A DNA stretch of 21,558 nucleotides from an uncultured Thermomonas sp. Its GTDB lineage: Bacteria; Pseudomonadota; Gammaproteobacteria; Xanthomonadales; Xanthomonadaceae. The stretch lies in NCBI GenBank assembly GCA_946480065.1, contig CAMLJA010000006.1, forward strand, positions 1 through 21,558, written 5' to 3'. The position numbers were made by a program, and so were the translations under genes. Below, in pieces: positions 1 to 8,969 of this stretch. The first letter of the stretch is position 1; the number at the start of each line of letters is the position of its first letter. Below the pieces are notes generated by a model, which was given only the letters and a program-made list of their open reading frames with translations, ran no database searches and had not been told where the DNA came from.

Positions 1-864
1 TCAGCGCGCGGGCAACGGGATCCGCTCCGCGTCGTCGCCGGGGATGAGGCCGAACGCGCCCGCCTCCCAGTCGGCCTTGGCCTGCTCGATGCGTTCCTTC
101 GAGCTCGACACGAAGTTCCACCACAGGTGGCGTGGGCCGTCCAGCGGCTCGCCGCCGAACAGCATCGCCTTCAGCGGGCTCCTGGCGCGCAGCACGTGGC
201 GCGCGCCGCGGTCCAGCAGGACCAGGTGCTTTTCCGGGACATCGGCGCCGTCCAGCTGGGCCTGGCCCTCGAGCACGTAGAGCGCGCGCTCCACCGCCTC
301 CGCGACGATCGGCAGTTCGGCCTCCGGCGCCAGGTCCACCGCGACGTTGAAGGTGTCGGCGAACACCCGCACCGGCGACTCCATCCCGAAGCCGCGCCCG
401 GCGATCACCCGCAGCCGGGCGCCGGCGTGGTCGCGCAGGGGCAGGTTGGCGGCAGCGTGGTGGTGGAACGCGGGCGCCACCTCCTCGTCCGGCTTCGGCA
501 GCGCCACCCAGGTCTGCATGCCGTGCAGGGCGTGGCCGGCGGCGCGCGGGTCGGGCGGCGTGCGTTCGGAATGGGCGATGCCGCGCCCGGCGGTCATCCA
601 GTTGACGTCGCCCGGCAGGATGTCCTGCGCGCTGCCCAGGGTATCGCGGTGGCGCAGCGCGCCGGCCCACAGGTACGTCACGGTGGCCAGGCCGATGTGC
701 GGATGCGGGCGCACGTCGATGCCGCGCCCGGGTTCGAACAGCGCCGGGCCCATGTGGTCGACGAACACGAACGGACCCACGCTGCGGGCCTGCAGGCTGG
801 GCACCGCGCGGCGCACCTGGAAGCCGCCGAGGTCGTGGGTGCGGGGCGCGATCACGGTGGTCAT
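1..864 (-). CDS. Pirin family protein
   Basis: A complete 287-residue cupin-fold protein of the pirin family, close to the usual 280-300 residues. The N-terminal cupin keeps the metal-binding set: His54 and His56 in RPHPHIG, His98 and Glu100 in AHSE, matching the iron-ligand pattern known for pirins. Some family members have quercetin 2,3-dioxygenase activity and others act as redox-sensing regulators; the sequence alone does not say which applies here. No signal peptide is seen, so it should be cytoplasmic. The ATG at 864 is preceded by a GGGAG-like ribosome site about 8 bases upstream. It starts 19 bases after the stop of the SLC13-type transporter on the same strand, so the two probably share a transcript. 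The stop codon lies at the very edge of the window. Family assignment is firm, function is not. Confidence 0.93.
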   Translation of the reverse strand: MTTVIAPRTHDLGGFQVRRAVPSLQARSVGPFVFVDHMGPALFEPGRGIDVRPHPHIGLATVTYLWAGALRHRDTLGSAQDILPGDVNWMTAGRGIAHSERTPPDPRAAGHALHGMQTWVALPKPDEEVAPAFHHHAAANLPLRDHAGARLRVIAGRGFGMESPVRVFADTFNVAVDLAPEAELPIVAEAVERALYVLEGQAQLDGADVPEKHLVLLDRGARHVLRARSPLKAMLFGGEPLDGPRHLWWNFVSSSKERIEQAKADWEAGAFGLIPGDDAERIPLPAR

Positions 865-883
865 CGGGCGAGCTCCCTGCCGG

Positions 884-2704
884 TCAGCCGGCGAGATGGG
901 GCAGCAGCGGGCCGCCCAGCCACAGCCAGCGCGCCATCCACGCGCTGACCAGCCCGACCAGCATCGTCAGCGGCAGGCCGACGCGGATGAAGTCGACGAA
1001 GCGGTACTGGCCCGGGCCCAGGATCAGCAGGTTGCCGTGGTGGCCGATGGGGGTGAGGAAGGCGACCACCGCGCCCAGCGCGGTGCACACCACGAACGGC
1101 GTGGGCGGCATGTCCATCACCTGCGACAGCGCGATCGCCACCGGCCCCAGCAGCGCGGTGGTCGCCGTGTCCGACATCAGCTGGGTCAGCAGCGCGGCGC
1201 TGGCGAACATCACCAGCAGGATGGCCAGCGACGGCCAGTGCGCCATCACGCGCGACAGCCCAACCGCCAGCAGGTCGGCGGTGCCGGTCTGCTCCATCGC
1301 GATGCCCAGCGGGATCACGCCGGCGATCATCACGAAGATGCGGACGTCGATCCCGCGGTAGGCCTGCTGGATGTCGATGCAGCGGGTGGCCACCAGCGCC
1401 ACCGCGCCCAGCAGGAAAGCCAGCGATGCCGGCAGCCATTCGGTGGCGGCCGCCAGGATGGTGGCGCCGAGGATCGCCAGCGCCAGCGGCGCGCGCAGCC
1501 GGCGCTTGGCCTCGCCCGCGAACGGCGCCAGCAGCAGGAAGCCGTGGTGGGTCGCCAGCTCGGCGAAGCGCGAGGGCTTGCCCCACAGGACCAGCAGGTC
1601 GCCCTCGCGCAGGCGCGCGTCGGACAGCCGCTCCGCGACCCATCCGGCGTGCCGCCACAGGCCCACCACGACCGCGTGGAACTGGCGCGAGAAATCCAGC
1701 TCGCGGATGCTGCGGCCGATGAACTCCGAACCCGGCGCGACCACCGTCTGGACCAGCTGAGGCGTGCCTTCGCCGCCCAGGGTGTCGCCGTAGCGCGCGA
1801 TGGCGTTGAGGTCCAGGCCGGGGTCGTCGTGCAGCGACATCAGCTCGTCGGCGCCGGCTTCCACCAGCAGGATGTCGCCGGCCAGCAGCGGGCTGGCCGG
1901 GGTCAGGTCGTCGCGGCGGTGGCCGGCGCGCAGCCAGCCCAGCACCACCACCGACTTGCCGATCGCCTTCTGCATCTCGGCCAGCGAGCGGGTGGCCCAC
2001 TGCCCGCCCGGCACCACCAGCAACTCGGTCCGGAAGCGCCCCAGCCGCAGGTAGTCGTCGTCGCCGCCCGCGCCGCTGCGCTTGGGCAGCAGCCAGCGCG
2101 TGCCCAGCATGTAGGCGGTGCCCACCACCACCAGCGCGATGCCGATCGGGGTGGTCGAGAAGATCCCCAGCCCCTCGGCGCCGGCGCGCTTGAGCTGGTC
2201 GTTGGCCAGCAGGAAGGCCGGCGCGCTGACCAGGGTCAGGGTGGTGCCCAGCGAGGCCGCCAGCGACATCGGCATCAGCAGGCGGGAGGCCGGCAGGTGG
2301 CGGTCGCGCGCGTGCTTCAGCAGCAGCGGCAGCATCATCGCGGTGACCATCACGTGGTGGGTGAAGGCGGCCAGCAGCGCCACCACCGGCATCACCACCG
2401 CGATCGTCCGCCATTCGTGGCGGCCGCCGGCGCGGCCGATCCAGGCGCCGATGTGCTCGCTCACGCCGGTGGCGGCCAGCGCGCCCGAGATCACGAACAC
2501 CGCGGCCACGATGATCGCCGGTTCGCTGGCGAACCCGGACAGCGCCTGCTGGCTGTCCAGCACGCCGGTGAGCACCAGCGCCAGCAGGATCAGCATCGCG
2601 GTGACGTCCACCCGCAGCTTCTCGCTGATGAACAGGTAGAGCCCGCCGGCCAGGATCAGGCCGAACAGGATTTGCGACCACAGGTGGGGGTGGGCGGCGA
2701 ACAT
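884..2704 (-). CDS. SLC13/DASS-type transporter with two RCK_C (TrkA-C) domains
   Basis: A 606-residue integral membrane protein. Hydrophobic segments fill residues 10-205 and 405-600. Between them is a soluble insert with two TrkA-C-like domains (about 222-300 and 305-395), a layout typical of bacterial anion permeases of the divalent anion/sodium symporter group. The second half keeps family signatures: SDTATT at 511-516 and TPIGHHGN at 551-558. In the first half the usual Thr-Asn pair after the TLTL turn is replaced by SAPAF (160-164), so the substrate is uncertain; sulfate, dicarboxylate or another anion are possible. The ATG at 2704 gives an N-terminus that fits the family. A longer frame upstream would run through the promoter region and looks non-coding. 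A CACAAT -10-like box sits 6 bases before the ATG, suggesting leaderless translation. It is followed by the pirin gene. Confidence 0.9.
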   Translation of the reverse strand: MFAAHPHLWSQILFGLILAGGLYLFISEKLRVDVTAMLILLALVLTGVLDSQQALSGFASEPAIIVAAVFVISGALAATGVSEHIGAWIGRAGGRHEWRTIAVVMPVVALLAAFTHHVMVTAMMLPLLLKHARDRHLPASRLLMPMSLAASLGTTLTLVSAPAFLLANDQLKRAGAEGLGIFSTTPIGIALVVVGTAYMLGTRWLLPKRSGAGGDDDYLRLGRFRTELLVVPGGQWATRSLAEMQKAIGKSVVVLGWLRAGHRRDDLTPASPLLAGDILLVEAGADELMSLHDDPGLDLNAIARYGDTLGGEGTPQLVQTVVAPGSEFIGRSIRELDFSRQFHAVVVGLWRHAGWVAERLSDARLREGDLLVLWGKPSRFAELATHHGFLLLAPFAGEAKRRLRAPLALAILGATILAAATEWLPASLAFLLGAVALVATRCIDIQQAYRGIDVRIFVMIAGVIPLGIAMEQTGTADLLAVGLSRVMAHWPSLAILLVMFASAALLTQLMSDTATTALLGPVAIALSQVMDMPPTPFVVCTALGAVVAFLTPIGHHGNLLILGPGQYRFVDFIRVGLPLTMLVGLVSAWMARWLWLGGPLLPHLAG

Positions 2705-2710
2705 GCGGCC

Positions 2711-2716
2711 ATTGTG
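2711..2716 (-). promoter_or_regulatory. -10-like box CACAAT directly upstream of the transporter start
   Basis: Read on the minus strand, CACAAT is followed by GGCCGC and then the ATG at 2704. If this is the -10 element, transcription would begin at or next to the start codon, giving a leaderless mRNA. No convincing -35 box is visible. Two other genes here (phhA and rmuC) have exactly the same spacing. Confidence 0.5.
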
Positions 2717-2773
2717 CCGAAAAGCGCGCGACGGCCGCGACCACGTGCACGCAGGGTTTACGGACGCCCCCCG

Positions 2774-2779
2774 TACACT
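2774..2779 (+). promoter_or_regulatory. Candidate -10 box TACACT for the kinase/regulator operon
   Basis: TACACT lies 25 bases before the kinase ATG at 2805, which would give a leader of roughly 18 bases. The same hexamer occurs ahead of rmuC. No good -35 element or strong ribosome-binding site is seen. Confidence 0.4.
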
Positions 2780-2804
2780 CGCGCCACCGCTTCGATCACG
2801 GCCG

Positions 2805-3944
2805 ATGTCCGCCCCCGCCCTGCCCCAAGACGATGCACGCTTCCGCCTGGCCATGGAGTCGGCCGGCATCGGCATGGCCATCGTGTCCCCGGACGGCCGC
2901 TTCATGGACGTCAACCCGGCGCTGTGCGGCATGCTGGGGCGGCCCGCCGGCGCGCTGGTGGGCCAGCCGGCGGAGGCGTTCGCGGCGCCTGACGACGCGG
3001 CCCGCGGCCGGGAACTGCTCGCGCGGCTCCGCGGCGGCGCCGGCCCGGCGGCGGCGGAGATCCGCTACCTGCGCGCCGACGGCACCGTGGTCCACGCGCG
3101 GGTCGACGGCGCGCCGATGCCCGCCGCCGGCACCCCCGCCTGCCTGGTGTGGCAGGTCCACGACGTCAGCGGACCGGGCGCGGCGGAGCGCGAGCTGCGC
3201 GAGCGCAACGCCGAGCTGGAACGGCAGCTGGCCGAGCGCACCGCGGCGCTGGAGGCGGCGAACCGCCGGCTGGAATCGCTGGTCCACGGCGTCTCGCACG
3301 ACCTGCGCGCGCCGCTGCGGGCGATCGACGGCTTCGCCCGCCAGTTGGAACGCGACGCCGCGCCCGACGAGGCGCGGCGCAGCCACGTGGAACGCATCCG
3401 CCAGGCCGGCGCGCGCATGGGCGGGCTGATCGACGGCCTGCTGGAACTGGCGCGCGCCGGGCGCGCCGCGCTGCGTCCGGCCGACGTCGACCTCAGCCTG
3501 CTCGCCGAGTGGGTGGCGGCCGAACTGCAGGACGCGCGGCCCGAACCGCCGCTGCTGCTGGACGTCCAGCCCGGGCTGGCAATGGTGGGCGACGAGCCCC
3601 TGCTCAAGGGATTGCTGGTGCAGCTGCTGCGCAACGCGCGCCAGTTCGCGCGGCCGGGCGAGCCCGCGCGGGTGGAGGTGACGGGCGAGCGCGACGGCGG
3701 CATCATCCGCGTGCGCGTGCGCGACCACGGGATCGGCTTCGACATGGCGTACGCCGACAAGCTGTTCGAACCCTTCCAGCGCCTGCACGGCGGCGACCAG
3801 GGCGCCGGCGACGGCCTCGGGCTGGCGATCGCGCAGCAGGCGGCGGCGCGCCACGGCGGCTGCCTGCGCGCGGAGTCGGAACCCGGCGCCGGCAGCACGT
3901 TCCACCTGGAATTGCACGATCTCCCACGAGGCGAGGCCGCATGA
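2805..3944 (+). CDS. PAS-domain sensor histidine kinase (phytochrome-like kinase core)
   Basis: A 379-residue soluble kinase. A PAS domain covers about residues 10-125, with the typical SPDGRFMDVNPA opening. A short coiled coil (126-158) leads to the HisKA helix with the phospho-acceptor His165 in VSHDLRAPLRAI. The ATPase domain has the N box at 271-281 (Asn277), the G1 box DHGIGF at 307-312 and the G2 box GDGLGLA at 335-341. No transmembrane segment or signal peptide is seen, so it should sense a cytoplasmic signal through PAS. The H-box style is that of bacteriophytochrome-type kinases, but no GAF/PHY module is present. The ATG at 2805 begins just before the PAS domain; a longer in-frame start at 2703 would overlap the divergent gene. 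Its stop overlaps the start of the response regulator (ATGA), indicating translational coupling to its likely partner. Confidence 0.92.
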   Translation: MSAPALPQDDARFRLAMESAGIGMAIVSPDGRFMDVNPALCGMLGRPAGALVGQPAEAFAAPDDAARGRELLARLRGGAGPAAAEIRYLRADGTVVHARVDGAPMPAAGTPACLVWQVHDVSGPGAAERELRERNAELERQLAERTAALEAANRRLESLVHGVSHDLRAPLRAIDGFARQLERDAAPDEARRSHVERIRQAGARMGGLIDGLLELARAGRAALRPADVDLSLLAEWVAAELQDARPEPPLLLDVQPGLAMVGDEPLLKGLLVQLLRNARQFARPGEPARVEVTGERDGGIIRVRVRDHGIGFDMAYADKLFEPFQRLHGGDQGAGDGLGLAIAQQAAARHGGCLRAESEPGAGSTFHLELHDLPRGEAA

Positions 3945-4387
3945 GCGAACACAGGGACATCCTGCTGGTCGAGGACAACCCGGACGACGTGGAGCTGACC
4001 CGGATCGCGTTCGCCGAGGCCGGCAGCAGCCACCGCCTGGTCGTGGTCGGTGACGGCGCCGAGGCCCTGGACTACCTGTTCGCCCAGGGCCGCCACGCCG
4101 GGCGCGCGGGCGCGGACCTGCCGGCGCTGGTGCTGCTGGACCTCAACCTGCCCAAGCTGGACGGGCGCGAGGTGCTGCAGGCGATGCGCGCGCACCCGGC
4201 CACCCGCGCGCTGCCGGTGGTCGTCCTGACCACCAGCGCCGAACCCTACGACGTGGAAGGCGTGTACGGCCTGGGCGCCAACAGCTACATCCAGAAGCCG
4301 GTGGAGTTCGAGCGCTTCGTGGACGCGGTGCGCCAGATCGGGCTGTACTGGCTGGTGCTCAACCACCCGCCCACCGCCGCGGGCTGA
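3941..4387 (+). CDS. Single-domain (Rcp1-like) response regulator
   Basis: A 148-residue stand-alone receiver domain with no output domain. The acidic pocket is Glu11-Asp12, the phosphorylated aspartate is Asp67 (LLDLNLP), the switch Thr is in LTTSA (96-100), and the conserved lysine is Lys119 (QKP). The extended loop before the Asp (LFAQGRHAGRAGADLP) is typical of the Rcp1/phytochrome-partner regulators. It overlaps the upstream kinase by four bases, so the two should work as a phosphorelay pair. Lacking an output domain, it would act by protein contact or pass the phosphate on. An ACGAGG ribosome site lies within the end of the kinase gene. The stop codon sits inside a perfect palindrome shared with the convergent fbp stop. 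Confidence 0.93.
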   Translation: MSEHRDILLVEDNPDDVELTRIAFAEAGSSHRLVVVGDGAEALDYLFAQGRHAGRAGADLPALVLLDLNLPKLDGREVLQAMRAHPATRALPVVVLTTSAEPYDVEGVYGLGANSYIQKPVEFERFVDAVRQIGLYWLVLNHPPTAAG

Positions 4388-4399
4388 GCGCGCTCAGCC
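4382..4399. repeat. Perfect 18-base palindrome spanning two convergent stop codons
   Basis: GGCTGAGCGCGCTCAGCC reads the same on both strands and contains the TGA of the response regulator and the TGA of fbp. In RNA it can fold with a 7-base-pair stem (GGCTGAG/CTCAGCC) and a CGCG loop in either direction. There is no T-tract on either side, so it is not a standard intrinsic terminator. Confidence 0.75.
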
Positions 4400-5431
4400 G
4401 ACCGCCGCGTCGTGCGCCCGGTGGTAGCCCACCGCGGCCTCGACCTCCGCCTTCGAGCCCAGGAACACCGGCACCCGCATGTGCAGGCCGGTGGGCCGGA
4501 CCTCCAGCATGCGCTGGCGGCCGGTGCTGGCGGCGCCGCCGGCCTGCTCCACCAGCAGCGCCATCGGGTTGGCCTCGTACATCAGCCGCAGCTTGCCGCC
4601 CCTGGGCGCGCACTTGCTGTCCAGCGGATAGCTGAAGATGCCGCCGCGGGTCAGCAGGCGGTGCACGTCGGCCACCATCGAGGCGATCCAGCGCATGTTG
4701 AAGTCCTTGCCGCGCGGCCCGTCCTTTCCCAGCAACAGGTCGCCGACGTAGCGCTGCATCGGCGGCTCCCAGAATCGCTGGTTGGACATGTTGACCGCGA
4801 ACTCGCGGGTCTCCTCCGGGATGCGCATGCCGCGCACCGTCAGCACGAAGCCGCCGACCTCGCGGTCCAGGGTGAAGGCGTGGGTGCCGTGGCCGACCGT
4901 CAGCACCAGCGTGGTCTGCGGGCCGTACACGCAGTAGCCGGCCGCCACCTGCGCCTCGCCGGGCTGCAGGAAGTCCGCGTCTTCCGGCGTGGTCACGCCC
5001 TCGGGGCAGCGCAGCACCGAAAAGATCGTGCCCACCGAGACGTTGACGTCGATGTTGGAGCTGCCGTCCAGCGGGTCGAACAGCAGCAGGTAGTTGCCGC
5101 GCGGGTAGGCGTCGGGGATCGGCTGGCTGTGGTCCATCTCCTCCGACGCCAGCCCGGCCAGGTGGCCGCCCCAGGCGTTGGCTTCCAGCAGGATCTCGTT
5201 GCTCAGCACGTCCAGCTTCTTCTGCGCCTCGCCCTGCACGTTGATGCTGGCCTGCCCGGCCTCGCCGGCATCGCCCAGCACACCGCCCAGGGCGCCCTTG
5301 CCCACCGCGATGGAGATGCGCTTGCAGGCGCGCGCCACCACTTCCACCAGCAGGCGCAGTTCGGGGTTGATGCGGCCGGCGCGCTGCTCCTCGAGCAGGA
5401 ACTGGGTCAGCGAGACGTGGGTGAGGGACAT
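4394..5431 (-). CDS. fbp: Fructose-1,6-bisphosphatase class I
   Basis: A 345-residue cytosolic enzyme that hydrolyses fructose-1,6-bisphosphate to fructose-6-phosphate, the committed step of gluconeogenesis. The class I metal and substrate signature is intact: SEE at 96-98, FDPLDGSSN at 118-126 with Asp119 and Asp122, and the late block SYPLDSK at 267-273 with MYEANPMA at 284-291. Length matches proteobacterial FBPases (about 330-345). The ATG at 5431 was chosen because family N-termini begin near MSLT and because the frame further upstream is Ala/Pro-rich antisense to the neighbouring lipoprotein. A GACAAT -10-like box about 29 bases upstream is shared head-to-head with the lipoprotein promoter. 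The gene converges on the response regulator with a 6-base gap. Confidence 0.96.
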   Translation of the reverse strand: MSLTHVSLTQFLLEEQRAGRINPELRLLVEVVARACKRISIAVGKGALGGVLGDAGEAGQASINVQGEAQKKLDVLSNEILLEANAWGGHLAGLASEEMDHSQPIPDAYPRGNYLLLFDPLDGSSNIDVNVSVGTIFSVLRCPEGVTTPEDADFLQPGEAQVAAGYCVYGPQTTLVLTVGHGTHAFTLDREVGGFVLTVRGMRIPEETREFAVNMSNQRFWEPPMQRYVGDLLLGKDGPRGKDFNMRWIASMVADVHRLLTRGGIFSYPLDSKCAPRGGKLRLMYEANPMALLVEQAGGAASTGRQRMLEVRPTGLHMRVPVFLGSKAEVEAAVGYHRAHDAAVG

Positions 5432-5454
5432 GTGCAGGCCCGTGGCGGAGACGG

Positions 5455-5468
5455 GCGCTATTGTCGCC
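5455..5468. promoter_or_regulatory. Bidirectional -10-like element between fbp and the lipoprotein gene
   Basis: GCGCTATTGTCGCC carries TATTGT on the plus strand (5459-5464, toward the lipoprotein) and GACAAT on the minus strand (5465-5460, toward fbp). Both would give leaders of about 22 bases. The identical 14-mer, in opposite orientation, occurs at 17057-17070 between another divergent pair. Promoter function is inferred from position and sequence. Confidence 0.5.
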
Positions 5469-5492
5469 GATGCCGAACCACTGGAGACCCGC

Positions 5493-6056
5493 ATGACCCG
5501 GATGCTGCCGATCCTGCTGTGCGCGGCGCTGCCGCTGAGCGCCTGTGCCCCCGCCCCGTCCCCCGGCGCGCCGGCAGGCGATGCCGCTGCCGCTCCGGGT
5601 GCCGTCCCGTCGCCGGCGCGTCCCGCCGCCGATGCGGCGTCGCCGATGCCGCAGGGCGCGCCCGCCGACGCCACGCCGGCGAAGCGCGACCCCGCGCCCG
5701 CCGCGGGCAGTGCCTCGATCGCCGGCGCCATCCGCGACGGCAACCGCGCACCGCCGGCCCTGCACATCTGCGCGCTGCCGGTGCGCGGCGGCGCGCCCAG
5801 CTGCGTCGACTCGCCGGCCGGGGCGCGCGCCTACCGGCTGGAGGTCGCGCCGGGGCGCTACCGCGTGCTGGGCTGGGCCCGCGGCGGCGAGCTGGCGGTG
5901 ATCGCGCACGCCGAGCAGATCCGCTGCATCCGCGCGCCGTGCCCGCCCGACCGGCTGCTGGAGGTGCAGGTCGGCCCCGGCGAGCAGCGCGAGGGCGTGG
6001 ACCTGGCGGCCGGCTACCCGACGCTCCCGGACGGCTGGCCGGCGCGCCCGCGCTGA
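5493..6056 (+). CDS. Small Ala/Pro-rich lipoprotein, function unknown
   Basis: A 187-residue predicted lipoprotein. A short signal peptide ends in the lipobox LSAC with the lipidated Cys18. A low-complexity Ala/Pro linker follows (about 19-70), then a compact C-terminal domain (about 72-187). That domain contains a [12 protein letters not shown] strand pair reminiscent of carboxypeptidase-regulatory-like beta folds and four cysteines (93, 104, 145, 150) that could form two disulfides in the periplasm. It ends with a YPTLPDGWP motif. The ATG at 5493 has a GGAG ribosome site 6 bases upstream and starts the signal peptide; longer in-frame starts would overlap fbp. The Asp residue after Cys that would favour inner-membrane retention is absent (Ala19), so outer-membrane sorting is likely by the usual rule. 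I do not recognise a function. Confidence 0.82.
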   Translation: MTRMLPILLCAALPLSACAPAPSPGAPAGDAAAAPGAVPSPARPAADAASPMPQGAPADATPAKRDPAPAAGSASIAGAIRDGNRAPPALHICALPVRGGAPSCVDSPAGARAYRLEVAPGRYRVLGWARGGELAVIAHAEQIRCIRAPCPPDRLLEVQVGPGEQREGVDLAAGYPTLPDGWPARPR

Positions 6057-6060
6057 GCCG

Positions 6061-7623
6061 CTACTCCGCCGCCGGCGCCAGCTGCAGCCGCGGCTCGCCG
6101 TCGCGGCGGCGCTCGATCCCGGCCAGCGCCACCCCGCGGGCCTGCAGCACGGACCGCAGCGCCGCTTCCCACGCCTCGGCCTGGGCATCGCTGCGGGTGG
6201 CCAGCACCGCGTCCGCGGCGACGGCGCGCCAGCGCTGCAGCGCCCAGGCCTGCGCCGCCAGCGCGTCGCGTCCGGCGGCGTCCGGCCCCGGCGCGTCGGC
6301 CGATGGCGCGCCCAGTGCGATCGGCGGCAGCGCCTGCAGCACCGGGTACACCGTCAGCGGCGGGGCGTCCGCCGCCGCGGCGCGGTTGATCTCCTCTTCC
6401 ATCCGCCGCGCGCGCGCCAGCGGCACCCGCGCGTCGGCGCGCAGCCACAGCTCCCAGCGCGTCCCGTCGGCGCTACGCTGCAGCCGGCCCAGGTAGGGCA
6501 CCAGCGCCGCCTGCATCCGCGCCCGGTCCTCGGCCTGCGCGCGCTGGCGGGCGCTGCGCACGCTTTCGGCATCCTCCAGCGCGGCCACGCTGCGGCGCAG
6601 CTCGGCCAGCGTGCCCTGCTGGCGGGCGAAGCTGGCGTCGTCGGCGGTCAGCACCTCGCGGATGCGCACCGCCACCGGCCGCCGCAGGCTGGCCGCCAGC
6701 TGCGCCTGCAGCCGGTCCTCCAGCCCCGCCACGTGGCTGGGCAGCATCATCACCGCGTCCACCGCCACGTCGCGGGCGCCGGTGTCGACCCGCAGCGCGC
6801 TGACCCGGCCGCTGGCGGCGGCCGCGGCCTGGTCCAGCGCGGCGCGCACCACCACCTCGGTCTGCGACTGCACCGCGATCCGCTTCAGCGCCAGCCCCAG
6901 CGGCACCGACAGCAGCACGAAGGTGGTCACGATCAGGCCCGCCTGCCAGACGGTCTGCTTGGGCGTGTCGCTGCCGCCGAAGCCGTACCAGCGGGCGACG
7001 ATGGTGACCGACAGCGCGATCGCCAGCAGGTTGGTCATGAACAGGAACGCGGCGCCGCCGGCCACGTCCCAGTTGCCCACGCCGATGCCGTAGCCCACCA
7101 CCGCCAGCGGCGGCATCAGCGCGGTGGCTATCGCCACGCCCACGATCGCCTCGCCCTTGCGGGTCACGGTGGCGTAGGCCCCCGCCAGGCCGGACAGGAT
7201 CGCCACCAGCAGGTCGAAGAAGGTGGGGCGGGTGCGCGCCAGGATCTCGCTGGTGGCCTCCTGCAGCGGCGACAGCCACACGATCCCCAGCGCGATCGCC
7301 AGCGCCAGCCCCACGCCCACCACCAGCGTGCGCAGCGAGTCGCGCACGGTGCGCAGGTCGAAGGTGGCCAGGCCCATGCCCAGCTCGACGATCGGGCCCA
7401 TCAGCGGCGAGATCAGCATCGCGCCGATGATCACCGCGGCCGAGCCCTGCAGCAGGCCCAGGGTGGCGATGCCGGACGACAGCAGGGTCATGAAGGCGTA
7501 GCGCGGCGCCAGCCGCCCGCCGTCGTCCACGTGCTCGAGCACCGAGATGCGGTCGGTGGTGTTGACCAGCTGGTCCTGCCGCCAGCGCCGCGTCCAGCGC
7601 CACCACGCCATCGGTCCCGCCAT
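6061..7623 (-). CDS. DUF389 family membrane protein
   Basis: A 520-residue membrane protein with the DUF389 core in its N-terminal half. Family hallmarks are the IIGAMLISPLMGPI block (65-78), GLAGAYATVTRK (145-156) and ALMPPLAVVGYGIG (168-181). About six hydrophobic segments lie between residues 43 and 245. The C-terminal half (about 250-520) is soluble, with an Ala/Arg-rich helical stretch (about 330-400). The biochemical role of DUF389 proteins is not established. I chose the ATG at 7623 because GAGGAAG lies 6 bases upstream. An in-frame ATG at 7644, 7 bases after a TATGCT -10-like box, could instead be a leaderless start adding 7 residues. It converges tail-to-tail with the lipoprotein (4-base gap) and diverges from the antiporter. 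Confidence 0.88.
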   Translation of the reverse strand: MAGPMAWWRWTRRWRQDQLVNTTDRISVLEHVDDGGRLAPRYAFMTLLSSGIATLGLLQGSAAVIIGAMLISPLMGPIVELGMGLATFDLRTVRDSLRTLVVGVGLALAIALGIVWLSPLQEATSEILARTRPTFFDLLVAILSGLAGAYATVTRKGEAIVGVAIATALMPPLAVVGYGIGVGNWDVAGGAAFLFMTNLLAIALSVTIVARWYGFGGSDTPKQTVWQAGLIVTTFVLLSVPLGLALKRIAVQSQTEVVVRAALDQAAAAASGRVSALRVDTGARDVAVDAVMMLPSHVAGLEDRLQAQLAASLRRPVAVRIREVLTADDASFARQQGTLAELRRSVAALEDAESVRSARQRAQAEDRARMQAALVPYLGRLQRSADGTRWELWLRADARVPLARARRMEEEINRAAAADAPPLTVYPVLQALPPIALGAPSADAPGPDAAGRDALAAQAWALQRWRAVAADAVLATRSDAQAEAWEAALRSVLQARGVALAGIERRRDGEPRLQLAPAAE

Positions 7624-7651
7624 CGCCCGCTTCCTCATCGCCATCGCGCAG

Positions 7652-7657
7652 AGCATA
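7652..7657 (-). promoter_or_regulatory. Candidate -10 box TATGCT for the DUF389 gene
   Basis: TATGCT on the minus strand is followed after 7 bases by an ATG (7644) and after 28 bases by the preferred ATG (7623). The same hexamer sits ahead of the GFA-family gene. No -35 box is evident. Confidence 0.45.
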
Positions 7658-7727
7658 GCCGCGACGGCGTGACGGGGCGCGACCCGGGCGTGTTGAAATG
7701 GCGGCTTCCCCGCTGCCCGGCGCCGCC

Positions 7728-8969
<1,242 letters not shown>

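Noticed and set aside
347..2992. Long plus-strand open frame across the pirin and transporter genes
   Set aside because: Low-complexity His/Gln/Arg composition and no domain. The minus-strand genes have clear family motifs throughout.
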